From an uncultured Thalassotalea sp. (GTDB lineage Bacteria; Pseudomonadota; Gammaproteobacteria; Enterobacterales; Alteromonadaceae), in the NCBI GenBank assembly GCA_947492575.1, contig CANLNK010000003.1, positions 1-64,000 of the forward strand: a stretch of 64,000 bases of DNA, read 5' to 3'. Under the pieces are notes generated by a model. The model saw only the letters and a list, made by a program, of their open reading frames with translations. It was not told the origin of the DNA and searched no databases. Of the stretch, positions 19,391 through 28,335 are shown in pieces. Numbering within the stretch: the stretch's first letter is position 1; every line of letters starts with the position of its first letter. The position numbers and the translations under genes are program-made.

Positions 19391-21172
19391 ATGAATCACA
19401 CAAATATTCGAACAATTTTTGCTTTTGCATTTTCCAGTCAGCTCGTGCTTTCTGCATGCGGTAGTTCCTCTACAAACAATATAGACGGCGAAAGTAATAT
19501 AGTCGGTGAAAGTGCTACGACGATGAGTAGTGATCGCATTGCAATGAGCCAAGTTGGTTTTTTGCCCGATAGCGAAAAAGTTGCTCTAATTCCAGACGTA
19601 CCAGTGTCTCAGTTCCAAATTTTCAGTATTGCTGAGGGCGAAGTCGTCTTCGAAGGAGAGCTAACCGATGCTAAAGAATGGCAAGTGGCTAAAGGTGAAT
19701 CTTATAAAGTCGCAGACTTTTCAGCGTTAAATTCAACAGGGGAATTGATACTACGTATTGATGGAGTTGAAGATAAGGCTTTTCAAATAAACCAAAATGC
19801 TTACGATAAATTGCACGACGCGTCGCTTAAATCGTTCTACTTTAACCGTGCAAGCACTGATATTACAGAAGAGTACGGAGGCGCTTGGGCAAGGGCAGCA
19901 GGACACCTAGATGAAAAGGTTAACTACCATGCATCAGCGCTCAAAGGCTCGACCAATAAAGACAGTAGCAATAGCAAAGATCGTTTGTTCATAGCATCAA
20001 AAGGGTGGTATGACGCTGGAGATTACGGCAAATATGTGGTGAATTCAGGAATTGCCACCTATACCTTGCTTGCTGCCTTCCAACATCATCCAAATTTTTA
20101 CCAAAATAGAAACATTAATATTCCTGAGTCTGACAATGGCATTCCCGACTTATTAGATGAAATAAATTGGAACCTTGAGTGGCTTGAGAAAATGCAGGCG
20201 GATGACGGCAGTGTTTATCATAAACTTACGACACTGAAGTGGCCTGGCAAAGAAATGCCACATCAAGATAAAAGAGCACGCTATGTTATTGGCAAATCCA
20301 CAAGCGCAGCGTTAGACTTTGCCGCTGTCATGGCAATGGCTAGTCGTGTATATGGTCACCAATCTGATACCTATTTAACGAAAAGCCAACAGTGGCTTAA
20401 GCAGGCTACCAGAGCATATCAGTGGGCTAAAGCGAACAGTGATTTACCCTATGTTCAGCCTGACGACGTAAAAAGTGGTGAATATGGAGATGACTTCTTC
20501 CATGACGAATTTTCTTGGGCGGCAGCTGAGCTATTTTTAGCAACAAACGATACACGATACCTCGACGACTTTGCACAATATCAACAGCCGTTTACCGTTC
20601 CTAGCTGGCAACACGTGTCGGCATTGGGCGTTATTTCTTTACTGGCGGCAGAAACAAATACTTTAGACGAGGCACTGTATCAGCAATTGCGTAAGACCTT
20701 GCTTGATACTGCAGATGTTTATGTGTCTCAATATCAAGAGAGTGCATTTCGCGTACCTATGGTAGCCGATGATTTCGTTTGGGGAAGCAACTCTGCTGCG
20801 CTGAATAAAGCAATAGTGTTAATGCAAGCCTACCGTTTAACAGGCAACGCAGAATACAAAACTGTCGCTTCAAGCTTAATGACCTATGTACTTGGAAAGA
20901 ATCCTACGGGCTATTCTTTTGTCACAGGATTTGGCGAGAAGCCTGCTATGCTGCCTCATCATAGGGCTTCACAAAGTGACCGCGTCACCAGACCTATTCC
21001 GGGTATGTTAGTGGGAGGCCCACAAAACGGTCAGCAGGACGGTTGTGACTACCCATCCGGTGAACCAGCTTTATCCTATGCAGATACATGGTGCAGCTAT
21101 TCAACGAATGAAGTAGCAATCAATTGGAATGCACCTTTGGTTTATGTGCTGGCAAGTTTGATTGCTGATTAG
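19391..21172 (+). CDS. GH9 family cellulase/endoglucanase lipoprotein
   Basis: 593-aa surface or periplasmic glycoside hydrolase. ATG 19391 is chosen because AAGGA lies 5 nt upstream; ATG 19367 is in frame but has no RBS and would spoil the signal peptide. Lipobox LSACG is at about residues 18-22. An Ig-like CelD_N domain (about residues 45-130, AMSQVGFLPDSEKVALI) precedes the (alpha/alpha)6 catalytic domain. Family-9 signatures are WYDAGDYGKYVVNSGI with the catalytic Asp pair, the His-containing PHHRASQSDR, and STNEVAINWNAPLVYVLA with the acid Glu. It would cleave beta-1,4-glucans or related oligosaccharides. No polysaccharide-utilisation locus surrounds it. Confidence 0.93.
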   Translation: MNHTNIRTIFAFAFSSQLVLSACGSSSTNNIDGESNIVGESATTMSSDRIAMSQVGFLPDSEKVALIPDVPVSQFQIFSIAEGEVVFEGELTDAKEWQVAKGESYKVADFSALNSTGELILRIDGVEDKAFQINQNAYDKLHDASLKSFYFNRASTDITEEYGGAWARAAGHLDEKVNYHASALKGSTNKDSSNSKDRLFIASKGWYDAGDYGKYVVNSGIATYTLLAAFQHHPNFYQNRNINIPESDNGIPDLLDEINWNLEWLEKMQADDGSVYHKLTTLKWPGKEMPHQDKRARYVIGKSTSAALDFAAVMAMASRVYGHQSDTYLTKSQQWLKQATRAYQWAKANSDLPYVQPDDVKSGEYGDDFFHDEFSWAAAELFLATNDTRYLDDFAQYQQPFTVPSWQHVSALGVISLLAAETNTLDEALYQQLRKTLLDTADVYVSQYQESAFRVPMVADDFVWGSNSAALNKAIVLMQAYRLTGNAEYKTVASSLMTYVLGKNPTGYSFVTGFGEKPAMLPHHRASQSDRVTRPIPGMLVGGPQNGQQDGCDYPSGEPALSYADTWCSYSTNEVAINWNAPLVYVLASLIAD

Positions 21173-21209
21173 CTTATTTTGAAAAGGAGTAAGGGAAGAG
21201 GTGTTAGAA

Positions 21210-21247
21210 GCCCCATATATAACATTTAGCATATGGGCGTTGTTTCT
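21210..21247 (+). terminator. Probable terminator after GH9 gene
   Basis: CCCATAT (21212-21218) pairs with ATATGGG (21231-21237) around a 12-nt loop, followed by a T-rich run (GTTGTTTCTT). Confidence 0.5.
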
Positions 21248-21466
21248 TAGTGGAGAAGCTAAACTTGAGAATTCATTTTTTGGTTGCTTAAGCTTTAACA
21301 AGTCCGCTGATAAGGAACGCTTTATTAAAGGTCTTGTTTAGGTCAGTATTGTATTCTATGTGTTCAAGACGTTTTAAGCGTAATCGTAGTTAAACAGTCA
21401 ACAGAACTGTCTATAGTAAGAAAGTTATTTAGTGTCTACTAATCATATGTGGTAGAAGGAGTTATC

Positions 21467-21754
21467 ATGAAAAAGCTAGTTTTTATTTTTGCTATGCTAG
21501 CAATAATTTGGAAATACACCTCTAAAGACGAAAATCAGCCACGGGCTAATTTCCCAGTCGTAGAAAACATAATTGTAAACGCGAGCGAACGTATCCAAGA
21601 TAATCGTCATAACAACTTTAAATGTGATGGCCGACAGTACTGCAGTCAAATGGCATCCTATGAAGAAGCTAAATTCTTCAACCAAAATTGTCCTGATACA
21701 AAAATGGATGGCGATAGAGATGGTATTCCATGCGAAAGGCAATTTGGTCGTTAG
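21467..21754 (+). CDS. Excalibur calcium-binding domain protein
   Basis: 95-aa small protein. ATG 21467 is chosen because AAGGA (21456-21460) gives 6-nt spacing and the N-terminus becomes a clean membrane segment (MKKLVFIFAMLAIIW). The C-terminal domain (about residues 53-95) has the excalibur pattern: FKCDGRQYCSQM, EEAKFFNQNCP and the Ca-loop-like DGDRDGIPCE, with four conserved Cys. It is likely tethered on the periplasmic side. The role is unknown; in this family the domain is often found on extracellular nucleases or alone. Confidence 0.85.
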   Translation: MKKLVFIFAMLAIIWKYTSKDENQPRANFPVVENIIVNASERIQDNRHNNFKCDGRQYCSQMASYEEAKFFNQNCPDTKMDGDRDGIPCERQFGR

Positions 21755-21781
21755 GTAAACTCATGAATAAATCTCCATCCA

Positions 21782-22303
21782 ATGAAAATTAACATTACAA
21801 ATGCATTTTATCTTGACGACTTAACATTAAAAGATTCTGATGCAATTTATAAACTTATCGAAGCAAATCGGCCATTACTTGAAAAGTACCTGTATTGGGC
21901 TGAAGGTGTGACCGACTTAAACACAACGAAAAAATATATCGAAGATCGTGTGAATAGCGGATTAGAGGGTGCTCAGTGGCTCAAGTTTGTATTCGAAGGG
22001 GAGACGGTGGGTGTATTTGGTATTAAATCTGTCTGCGAAAGCACAGGTGAAGCTGAAGTTGGATATTGGCTTTCTCAGCATGCACAAGGAAAGGGGCTGG
22101 TTACACTAGCGATGGAAGCTGTTATTCATCTGCTGCGAGAACGAGGCGCCAAATGTTTAGTGATTACTTGCCTTGAACAGAATAAAGCCAGTATTGCCGT
22201 GGCTGAGCGTGTAGGCGGGAGTCACGTAGAGACGAAACCAAATTACCTAACACTCGATGGCAATCTACAGGACTTGTTTATCTACTCATTACCATTAGCA
22301 TAG
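21782..22303 (+). CDS. GNAT acetyltransferase (RimJ/RimL-like)
   Basis: 173-aa N-acetyltransferase. The acetyl-CoA motif region is GYWLSQHAQGKGLVTLAMEAV, and the C-terminal strand is VITCLEQNKASIAVAERVG. The N-terminal AIYKLIEANRPLLEKYLYW resembles RimL-type protein N-alpha or spermidine-type acetyltransferases. It is followed by a terminator hairpin. Substrate unknown. Confidence 0.88.
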   Translation: MKINITNAFYLDDLTLKDSDAIYKLIEANRPLLEKYLYWAEGVTDLNTTKKYIEDRVNSGLEGAQWLKFVFEGETVGVFGIKSVCESTGEAEVGYWLSQHAQGKGLVTLAMEAVIHLLRERGAKCLVITCLEQNKASIAVAERVGGSHVETKPNYLTLDGNLQDLFIYSLPLA

Positions 22304-22388
22304 CGCTAATTTAGTTCAGAAGCAGACAGCGTCGAAAGCGCAGAATATTAACACTTTCTAAATATTTCTTTTCCCAATATTCAATTCG

Positions 22389-22420
22389 AACTCAACCTTA
22401 TTTGAGGTTGAGTTTCCTTC
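22389..22420 (+). terminator. Intrinsic terminator after GNAT gene
   Basis: AACTCAACCT (22389-22398), 6-nt loop, AGGTTGAGTT (22405-22414), then TCCTTC. The 10-bp stem is perfect. Confidence 0.7.
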
Positions 22421-22440
22421 AGCACAAATATCGCACTAGC

Positions 22441-22483
22441 ATTAGACCTTTGGCTAATATCATTGTACTAGACGATTGGTCTA
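22441..22483 (+). promoter_or_regulatory. Putative acuR promoter and AcuR operator
   Basis: A TAATAT -10 (22455-22460) is followed, at about +2 to +17, by the inverted repeat TAGAC-gattg-GTCTA (22469-22483). A second imperfect inverted repeat, ATTAGACC/GGCTAAT, covers 22441-22458 and includes the -10. This layout fits autorepression by the TetR-type regulator encoded immediately downstream. Confidence 0.5.
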
Positions 22484-22529
22484 CTATGTTTGTATCGATA
22501 TTTTAAAAGCTAAAAACAAAGGTGTTCCC

Positions 22530-23168
22530 ATTACTTCTTTGCAAACAAAGAAAGCAAACAGCGTTGAACAGTTAAACGTCGTTGATAGCAAAGTTCAAGA
22601 TACACGAACCACGCTAATTCGCAGCGGTCTAGCACATTTAACTGAGTCTGGCTTTGCTTCTTCTGGACTAGATAAGATCTTAAAAAAAGTTGGCGTACCA
22701 AAAGGGTCTTTTTATTACTACTTCTCAAGCAAAGAGGCGTTTGGCCACGCTGTGCTTGAAAGTTATGCCGACTACTTTGCCAATAAACTCGATATTAGTT
22801 TGCTAAATCAGACTGTTTCTCCGTTATCTCGCCTTGGGCTATTTGTTGAAGATGCCAAGCAGGGCATGAATCGCCATCAATTTAAGCGCGGCTGTTTAGT
22901 GGGGAATTTAGGACAAGAAGTAGATCTACTGCCGGAAAGCTTTCGAGAGCCACTCATCGACACGCTTAATAATTGGCAATCAAAAGTTGCGGCTTGTTTA
23001 AATGAGGCAAAACGTGCGGGCGAGTTGGCTGAATGTGCCGACAGTGAAGCATTGGCAGAGTTTTTCTGGATTGGCTGGGAAGGAGCAGTTAGTCGAGCAA
23101 AACTGGAGGCGAGCACACGGCCATTAGACAATTACTTAAAGCTGTTTCTAGCCGGGTTGCCAAGGTAA
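22530..23168 (+). CDS. acuR: TetR-family regulator AcuR (acrylate/acryloyl-CoA responsive)
   Basis: TetR-type repressor placed directly before acuI, as in the acrylate/DMSP gene clusters of other marine bacteria. The N-terminal HTH reads LIRSGLAHLTESGFASSGLDKIL then VPKGSFYYYFSSKEAFG, very like known AcuR. The effector domain carries FKRGCLVGNLGQE. No in-frame ATG or GTG exists before the HTH. TTG 22476 lies inside the putative operator. The best Shine-Dalgarno (AAAGGTG, 22518-22524) is spaced for an ATT codon at 22530, used here; TTG 22539 is the alternative. AcuR is known to de-repress acuI when acrylate is present. Start codon inferred. Confidence 0.85.
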   Translation: MTSLQTKKANSVEQLNVVDSKVQDTRTTLIRSGLAHLTESGFASSGLDKILKKVGVPKGSFYYYFSSKEAFGHAVLESYADYFANKLDISLLNQTVSPLSRLGLFVEDAKQGMNRHQFKRGCLVGNLGQEVDLLPESFREPLIDTLNNWQSKVAACLNEAKRAGELAECADSEALAEFFWIGWEGAVSRAKLEASTRPLDNYLKLFLAGLPR

Positions 23169-23224
23169 TAGGCTGAACATTAGTTATTTTTGACAGAATA
23201 TATTCATACATTTGGGGAGGAAAC

Positions 23225-24217
23225 ATGTTTAAAGGCGTATTGATTGAAAAAGACGAAGCGAGCGATAGTAAAAGTTACAACGTAAGCGTGAAGTCATTAG
23301 ACGACAGCGTGTTGATGGACGGAGACACTGTTATCAATGTCGCTTACAGTACTCTCAACTACAAAGATGCATTAGCGATTACCGGTAAATCACCAGTTGT
23401 ACGAAAGTTTCCAATGGTGCCAGGTATCGATTTAGTCGGCACAGTAGAAAGTTGCAGCTCAGGTAAATTTAACGTTGGTGATGAAGTCGTTCTCAATGGC
23501 TTTGGCGTTGGCGAAGTACACTGTGGTGGTCTGGCGCAAAAAGCGAAATTAAATAGTGATTGGCTTATTCCATTGCCTAAAGGTTTATCTGCGAAACAAG
23601 CAATGGCAGTTGGTACGGCTGGTTATACGGCAATGTTGTGTGTGATTGCGCTAGAAAAACATGGTGTAACGCCTGACATGGGTGAAATCTTAGTCACTGG
23701 TGCCAATGGTGGTGTTGGCAGTTATGCGATTGCGATAATCGCTAAACTTGGCTACCAAGTTGTGGCATCTACAGGTCGAGTTGATGAAGCACAGTACTTA
23801 AAAGACCTTGGCGCGAGCGACGTTATTGACAGAAATACATTGTCAGAGCCTGGCAGACCGTTGGCAAAAGAGCGTTGGGCAGGGGTAATTGACTCAGTAG
23901 GTAGCCATACGCTAGTGAATGCATGTGCATCAACCAAATACGGCGGTATCGTTGCTGCATGCGGCTTAGCACAAGGCATGGATTTACCTGGCACTGTTGC
24001 ACCATTTATTCTTCGCGGCGTTACACTGGCAGGTATTGATAGTGTGATGAGACCAACTAAAGATCGTGTAGAGGCTTGGCAACGCATAGCTGACACCTTA
24101 GGTGCAGAAACGTTTGATGGTGTCGCTAAGGAAATAACACTAGAGGACGTTATTGATACAGCAAACCAATTAATCGAGGGTAAAGTTCAAGGTCGCGTTA
24201 TTGTCGACTTAAGCTAG
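23225..24217 (+). CDS. acuI: Acrylyl-CoA reductase (NADPH), AcuI/YhdH family
   Basis: 330-aa MDR-superfamily reductase that converts acrylyl-CoA to propionyl-CoA, detoxifying acrylate from DMSP breakdown. The N-terminal GroES-like domain has YSTLNYKDALAITGKSPVVRKFPMVPGIDL, and the Rossmann motif is VTGANGGVGSYAIAIIAKLGY, followed by ASTGR for NADPH. It ends KVQGRVIVDL as in YhdH. GAGGAAAC precedes the ATG. It lies 56 nt after acuR, probably in one operon. No DMSP lyase gene is visible in the window. Confidence 0.94.
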   Translation: MFKGVLIEKDEASDSKSYNVSVKSLDDSVLMDGDTVINVAYSTLNYKDALAITGKSPVVRKFPMVPGIDLVGTVESCSSGKFNVGDEVVLNGFGVGEVHCGGLAQKAKLNSDWLIPLPKGLSAKQAMAVGTAGYTAMLCVIALEKHGVTPDMGEILVTGANGGVGSYAIAIIAKLGYQVVASTGRVDEAQYLKDLGASDVIDRNTLSEPGRPLAKERWAGVIDSVGSHTLVNACASTKYGGIVAACGLAQGMDLPGTVAPFILRGVTLAGIDSVMRPTKDRVEAWQRIADTLGAETFDGVAKEITLEDVIDTANQLIEGKVQGRVIVDLS

Positions 24218-24585
24218 TCTTTCGTGCGCTAATTAGCATTAAGTTAATTTACATTTTTGTATCGCTTACTTCTCACCTGAGTTCACGTGGCTTGGTTAGC
24301 AGTAGGCGATATTGTTATTTAAAGGTTAGTAAAACTAAAACTTATTCCTTCTTTGTCTAAGCGTAGCAAAAGAAATTCAAATTAAAGCTAGTAGATTTAA
24401 CTAGTTAGCAGATAATATACATCCCTCATTTGAGGTAACATAACTCCTCATCGAGATAGTTCTACCGAACTTGTGGCGATTGACTAAATACTAAAGATTA
24501 AATGCCACAGGTTGCAAATTACTCAGGTTACAAATTACATTGCCCTGTCTTGGGATACTGCACACTAAACATAAAAAGAGGAAAA
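24218..24585. other. 368-bp intergenic region before def
   Basis: No supported gene; AT-rich. In-frame codons from 24502 extend the def frame upstream, but the real start is placed at 24586. Confidence 0.4.
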
Positions 24586-25089
24586 ATGGCGGTTTTAGAA
24601 ATACTTAAAGCACCTAACGAGAAACTAAAAGTTAAGGCTAATCAAGTCACCAATGTTGGCGATGTTCAAACATTAGTAGATGATATGCTCGACACCATGT
24701 ACGACACGGAAGATGGAATAGGGCTTGCGGCAACACAAGTTGGTAGAAGTGAAGCCATCATTATTATCGACATTTCAGAAGAAAGAAACTCGCCACTTAT
24801 TTTGATAAACCCTGAAGTTATCGAGGGTAACAACAAAGAAATGGGACAAGAAGGCTGTTTATCTGTACCTGGCTACTATGCCGATGTAGAGCGTTACACC
24901 TCAGTGAAGGTGAAGGGATTAGATCGCCACGGTAACGAAATCATAGTAGAGAGCGATGACTTTCTAGCGATTGTTTTACAGCATGAAATTGATCATTTAA
25001 AAGGAAAGCTCTTTATTGAGTACCTTTCGCCGCTTAAACAAAAAATGGCACTCAAGAAAGTCAAAAAGTTTGCTAAATCACTGGCGTAA
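24586..25089 (+). CDS. def: Peptide deformylase
   Basis: Metallo-hydrolase that removes the N-formyl group from nascent proteins. It has 167 aa, close to the E. coli enzyme. All three motifs are intact: GIGLAATQVG (44-53), EGCLSVPG with metal ligand Cys91, and HEIDH (His133, Glu134, His137). ATG 24586 is chosen because AGAGG is 4 nt upstream and the protein begins MAVLEIL as expected. It is not next to fmt as the primary def usually is, so this is likely a second deformylase gene. Confidence 0.95.
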   Translation: MAVLEILKAPNEKLKVKANQVTNVGDVQTLVDDMLDTMYDTEDGIGLAATQVGRSEAIIIIDISEERNSPLILINPEVIEGNNKEMGQEGCLSVPGYYADVERYTSVKVKGLDRHGNEIIVESDDFLAIVLQHEIDHLKGKLFIEYLSPLKQKMALKKVKKFAKSLA

Positions 25090-25124
25090 CAAGCCTTAAC
25101 ACGCATTTCTCAGCCTAGTGATGG

Positions 25125-25478
25125 CTATGCGTCACCACAGAACTCATCGTAGAGAACTTGAATTATCTTTAGCGCCACTGGATTTGCAATACGGTAGTAA
25201 ATTGTTTGTGAATCTCGAGTGGTGCTCACCAACCCCTCATTTCTTAATTTGGCTAAGTGTTGTGACAATGCCGATTGGCTAAGATCGATCTTGTCATTGA
25301 GTTCACTTACCGACATTTCGTTCTCACCAAGGTGACACAAAATCATCAGTCTGTATTTATTACTGATTGATTTTAATAACTTTTCAGCTTGTGCTGCATT
25401 TTCTGCGATATCGTTAATTGCCGATGTATCCAAGCGTTTTACCCTAAATCCTCTCTGTATTGAAAATATATTAGACAT
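25125..25478 (-). CDS. ArsR-family repressor with two sensing cysteines (BigR/SqrR-like)
   Basis: 117-aa winged-helix repressor. The recognition helix is LSQSALSQHLAKLRNEGLV and the wing is TTRDSQTIYYRI. Cys48 (LMILCHL) and Cys114 (DEFCGDA) are 66 residues apart, the same spacing as Cys41/Cys107 of SqrR. In that protein and in BigR these cysteines form a polysulfide bridge with reactive sulfur species and release DNA. No CxC metal motif is present. It is divergent from an export locus that ends in a rhodanese, so it probably regulates that locus. The start codon overlaps one copy of a direct repeat in the divergent promoter region. Confidence 0.85.
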   Translation of the reverse strand: MSNIFSIQRGFRVKRLDTSAINDIAENAAQAEKLLKSISNKYRLMILCHLGENEMSVSELNDKIDLSQSALSQHLAKLRNEGLVSTTRDSQTIYYRIANPVALKIIQVLYDEFCGDA

Positions 25479-25548
25479 TTCTAATGTAATTGTCTATATT
25501 CTAAAAAACTAAATTAGATAAAACTAATATATGTTTTTCTAATGTAAT
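25478..25548. promoter_or_regulatory. Divergent AT-rich regulatory region with direct repeats
   Basis: TTTCTAATGTAAT occurs at 25478-25490 and 25536-25548. TAGACA and TGTCTA form an inverted pair around the first copy, and AAACTAA/TTAGAT words lie between. These are good candidates for ArsR operators controlling both the repressor and the exporter genes. Confidence 0.5.
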
Positions 25549-25615
25549 ATCCTTATATGAAGTTCTTAGTGCGAGCTTTTATGTATTCAATCGCTATAAA
25601 GTTAAGGTGACATCC

Positions 25616-28333
25616 TTGTCTGAATATGAAATGTCTGAATCTAAAATGTCTGAATCTCACTTATCTGCAAAACAAGCAGAACAGCTTTCGGCTGAAAATA
25701 CATTCTACAAGCGGGTACTAGCTTTCGCATTGCGTAAGCCAAAAGCCATTTACACCGCGGTATGGATAATGGTGATTGCTACGCTGGCCATGTTTCCTCA
25801 ACTGCAAATTGATACCGATCCTGAAAACATGCTTAACGCAAATGCACCAGCTCGAATACTGCATAATCAGGCTAAAGCTGACTTCTCAATGCATGACATG
25901 ATGGTGATTGGTGCAATCAGCAAGGATACGGTGTTTTCCGTCAGTAATCTTAATGCGGTTCATCAGGTAGCAAGCTATGTATTGTCGCTTGCTGAGGTTG
26001 TTACACAAGATGTGATGGCGTTAAATGTTGTTGACAATATTACGCAGGAACTTAGCAGTGAAGGCGAAAACCTTGGTATTCGATTTGAATATCTAATGAA
26101 GCAAGCACCTCAAAGCCTAGCGCAAGTTAATGCTGTGAATGCAGCTGTAAATCGACTACCTATGCTCAATAACACATTGGTGTCAGGTGACGACAAAGCG
26201 GTAGCGATTTACGTGCCGTTGAAATCAAAAGAGCTGAGTTACGATGTTGCTGAAAAGGTTAGAGCGTTTACCGAATCTCTCGACAGTGAATTAAGCTTTC
26301 ATATTACCGGATTGCCCGTTGCTGAAGACCAATTCGGCTTTGAAATGTTCGTTCAAATGGGAGTTGCTGCGCCATTAGCCGGTTTAGCTATTTTTATATT
26401 GCTGTGGTACTTCTTCCGTAATTTCCCATTAATTTTAGCGCCTATGATTGTCGCGATGGCAACGGTTATCGTAACCATGGGGACTTTAATTGGCATGGGC
26501 TTCACCGTACATATTATGTCGTCGATGATCGCTATTTTTCTGATGCCGATAGCCGTTGTTGATTCTGTTCATATTCTTTCTGAGTTCTCAGAGCACTACA
26601 AGCAAGGTGATGATGTTAAAGCGACTTTAAAGAAAGTGATGTCTCACTTGTATAAGCCAATGCTATTTACCTCTGTTACCTCAGCGATAGGATTTTACTC
26701 ACTGATGTTAACGCCCATTCCACCGGTAAAGATTTTCGGCGCGTTTATCGGTACTGGGATCTTATTGGCTTTTGTGCTCACTATTGTGTTTATCCCTGCT
26801 TATATTTCTCGTATGTCACCGGAGAATTTAGCTCGCTTGCATGAAGCCGTGGTTAGGCTTGAAGCAAAAGGGCGCTTAGGGAAAGTACTCAATGGCTTAG
26901 GCGCATTTGCCCGCAATAAAGGAAAACTCATTCTTGTCGCGTTTGTGGCGATATTTATGCTGAGCCTCGAAGGTATTTCTCGTATCGAGATCAATGATAA
27001 TCCGGTTAACTGGTTTAAAGCGGACCACGAAATTCGTATTGCAGACAAAGCTTTAAATGAACACTTCGCTGGTACATATGACGCGTGGTTAGTGTTAAAG
27101 GCGGTTGAGCAAGATAATACTCAATCGACAGGATTATTCTTCGAATTACTTACGCCATTAGTTGACCAAGGTGTTGTTAGTGACGAACTAACACAACGGT
27201 TTTATCAATCGAATGCCCAAGACCAACTATTTAGTAACGACACATTAGTTGCGCTTGACGATCTCTTGTTCGACCTCAGTGACGAATATCAAGACAAACA
27301 CCACGACAATGTTGAACAGCTGATGGAAGTTGTAGAAGAACAATTAAACCGCAACAAAGCCTTCATGCAGCCAGCACTTTTAAATTGGATCGCGAATTTA
27401 CAAAACGAGTTAGTTGCAACAGGCCTCGTTGGTAAAGTAAATAGCTTGGCGGATATTGTGCGTACGGTTAATCGTGAATTGCAGTCAGGTAGCGATAGCG
27501 ATTATGTAGTGCCTAATAGCGCTGAAGGCGTTGCTCAAACGTTATTGCAATATCAATCATCACATCGCCCACAAGACCTTTGGCATTTTGTAAGCACGGA
27601 TTATAGCAATGGTCTGCTTTGGCTACAGATGACCAGTGGCGATAACCAACACACAACAAAAGTTGTAGAGTGGGTTGAGGCTTATATTCAGCAAAACCCT
27701 GCGCCAGTTAACGTAGAAGCTAACTGGGCGGGTAAATCTTACCTTAACATTGTTTGGCAAGACGCCATGGTAAGCGGCATGTTAGACAGCTTGTTATCGA
27801 GCTTTGTTATTGTATTTGTCATGATGGTCTTGCTATTCCGTTCAATTAAATACGGCGTACTAGCCATGATGCCGTTAACTTTCACCATTACGATGATCTA
27901 TGGTCTTATTGGCTGGATGGGTAAGTCTTACGATATGCCAATTGCTGTACTTTCAGCGCTTACCTTAGGCCTGTCTATCGATTTTGCCATCCATTTTTTA
28001 CAGCGTACCCGTGAATTAGAAAAAGAAATGGGCAGTATTCAGCTAGCGCTTATCGCTATGTTTGAAGAGCCAAGCCGTGCGATTTCTCGCAATGCCATTG
28101 TAATAGCGATTGGCTTTACTCCATTGTTACTATCGCCGCTTGTACCTTATGTTACGGTGGGTTTCTTTCTAGCCAGCATTATGGCGATGTCTGCGTTAGT
28201 GACATTGGTGCTGTTACCTGCATTATTGCTATTGGGAAATAAAGATATTATCGACCCAGATCACACAAACGACACCACTCACGTTTTAACGAGTAACACC
28301 GTAAAAAGCACCAAGCTTGAGGAGTCAAAATAA
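25616..28333 (+). CDS. MMPL/RND-superfamily exporter
   Basis: 905-aa inner-membrane transporter of the MMPL/HpnN-like RND class, which typically moves lipids or hydrophobic molecules. Each half has one TM, a periplasmic domain and five TMs (sterol-sensing-domain-like). Relay-type acidic motifs are IAVVDSVHILSEF in the first half and LGLSIDFAIHFLQR in the second. The EINDNPVNWFK segment is typical of the subgroup found with lipoprotein-sorting neighbours. Start TTG 25616 is favoured by AAGGTGA (25604-25610); GTG 25607 would overlap that RBS. The N-terminus repeats MSESKMSES. The next gene starts 2 nt after the stop. Confidence 0.88.
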   Translation: MSEYEMSESKMSESHLSAKQAEQLSAENTFYKRVLAFALRKPKAIYTAVWIMVIATLAMFPQLQIDTDPENMLNANAPARILHNQAKADFSMHDMMVIGAISKDTVFSVSNLNAVHQVASYVLSLAEVVTQDVMALNVVDNITQELSSEGENLGIRFEYLMKQAPQSLAQVNAVNAAVNRLPMLNNTLVSGDDKAVAIYVPLKSKELSYDVAEKVRAFTESLDSELSFHITGLPVAEDQFGFEMFVQMGVAAPLAGLAIFILLWYFFRNFPLILAPMIVAMATVIVTMGTLIGMGFTVHIMSSMIAIFLMPIAVVDSVHILSEFSEHYKQGDDVKATLKKVMSHLYKPMLFTSVTSAIGFYSLMLTPIPPVKIFGAFIGTGILLAFVLTIVFIPAYISRMSPENLARLHEAVVRLEAKGRLGKVLNGLGAFARNKGKLILVAFVAIFMLSLEGISRIEINDNPVNWFKADHEIRIADKALNEHFAGTYDAWLVLKAVEQDNTQSTGLFFELLTPLVDQGVVSDELTQRFYQSNAQDQLFSNDTLVALDDLLFDLSDEYQDKHHDNVEQLMEVVEEQLNRNKAFMQPALLNWIANLQNELVATGLVGKVNSLADIVRTVNRELQSGSDSDYVVPNSAEGVAQTLLQYQSSHRPQDLWHFVSTDYSNGLLWLQMTSGDNQHTTKVVEWVEAYIQQNPAPVNVEANWAGKSYLNIVWQDAMVSGMLDSLLSSFVIVFVMMVLLFRSIKYGVLAMMPLTFTITMIYGLIGWMGKSYDMPIAVLSALTLGLSIDFAIHFLQRTRELEKEMGSIQLALIAMFEEPSRAISRNAIVIAIGFTPLLLSPLVPYVTVGFFLASIMAMSALVTLVLLPALLLLGNKDIIDPDHTNDTTHVLTSNTVKSTKLEESK

Positions 28334-28335
28334 TC

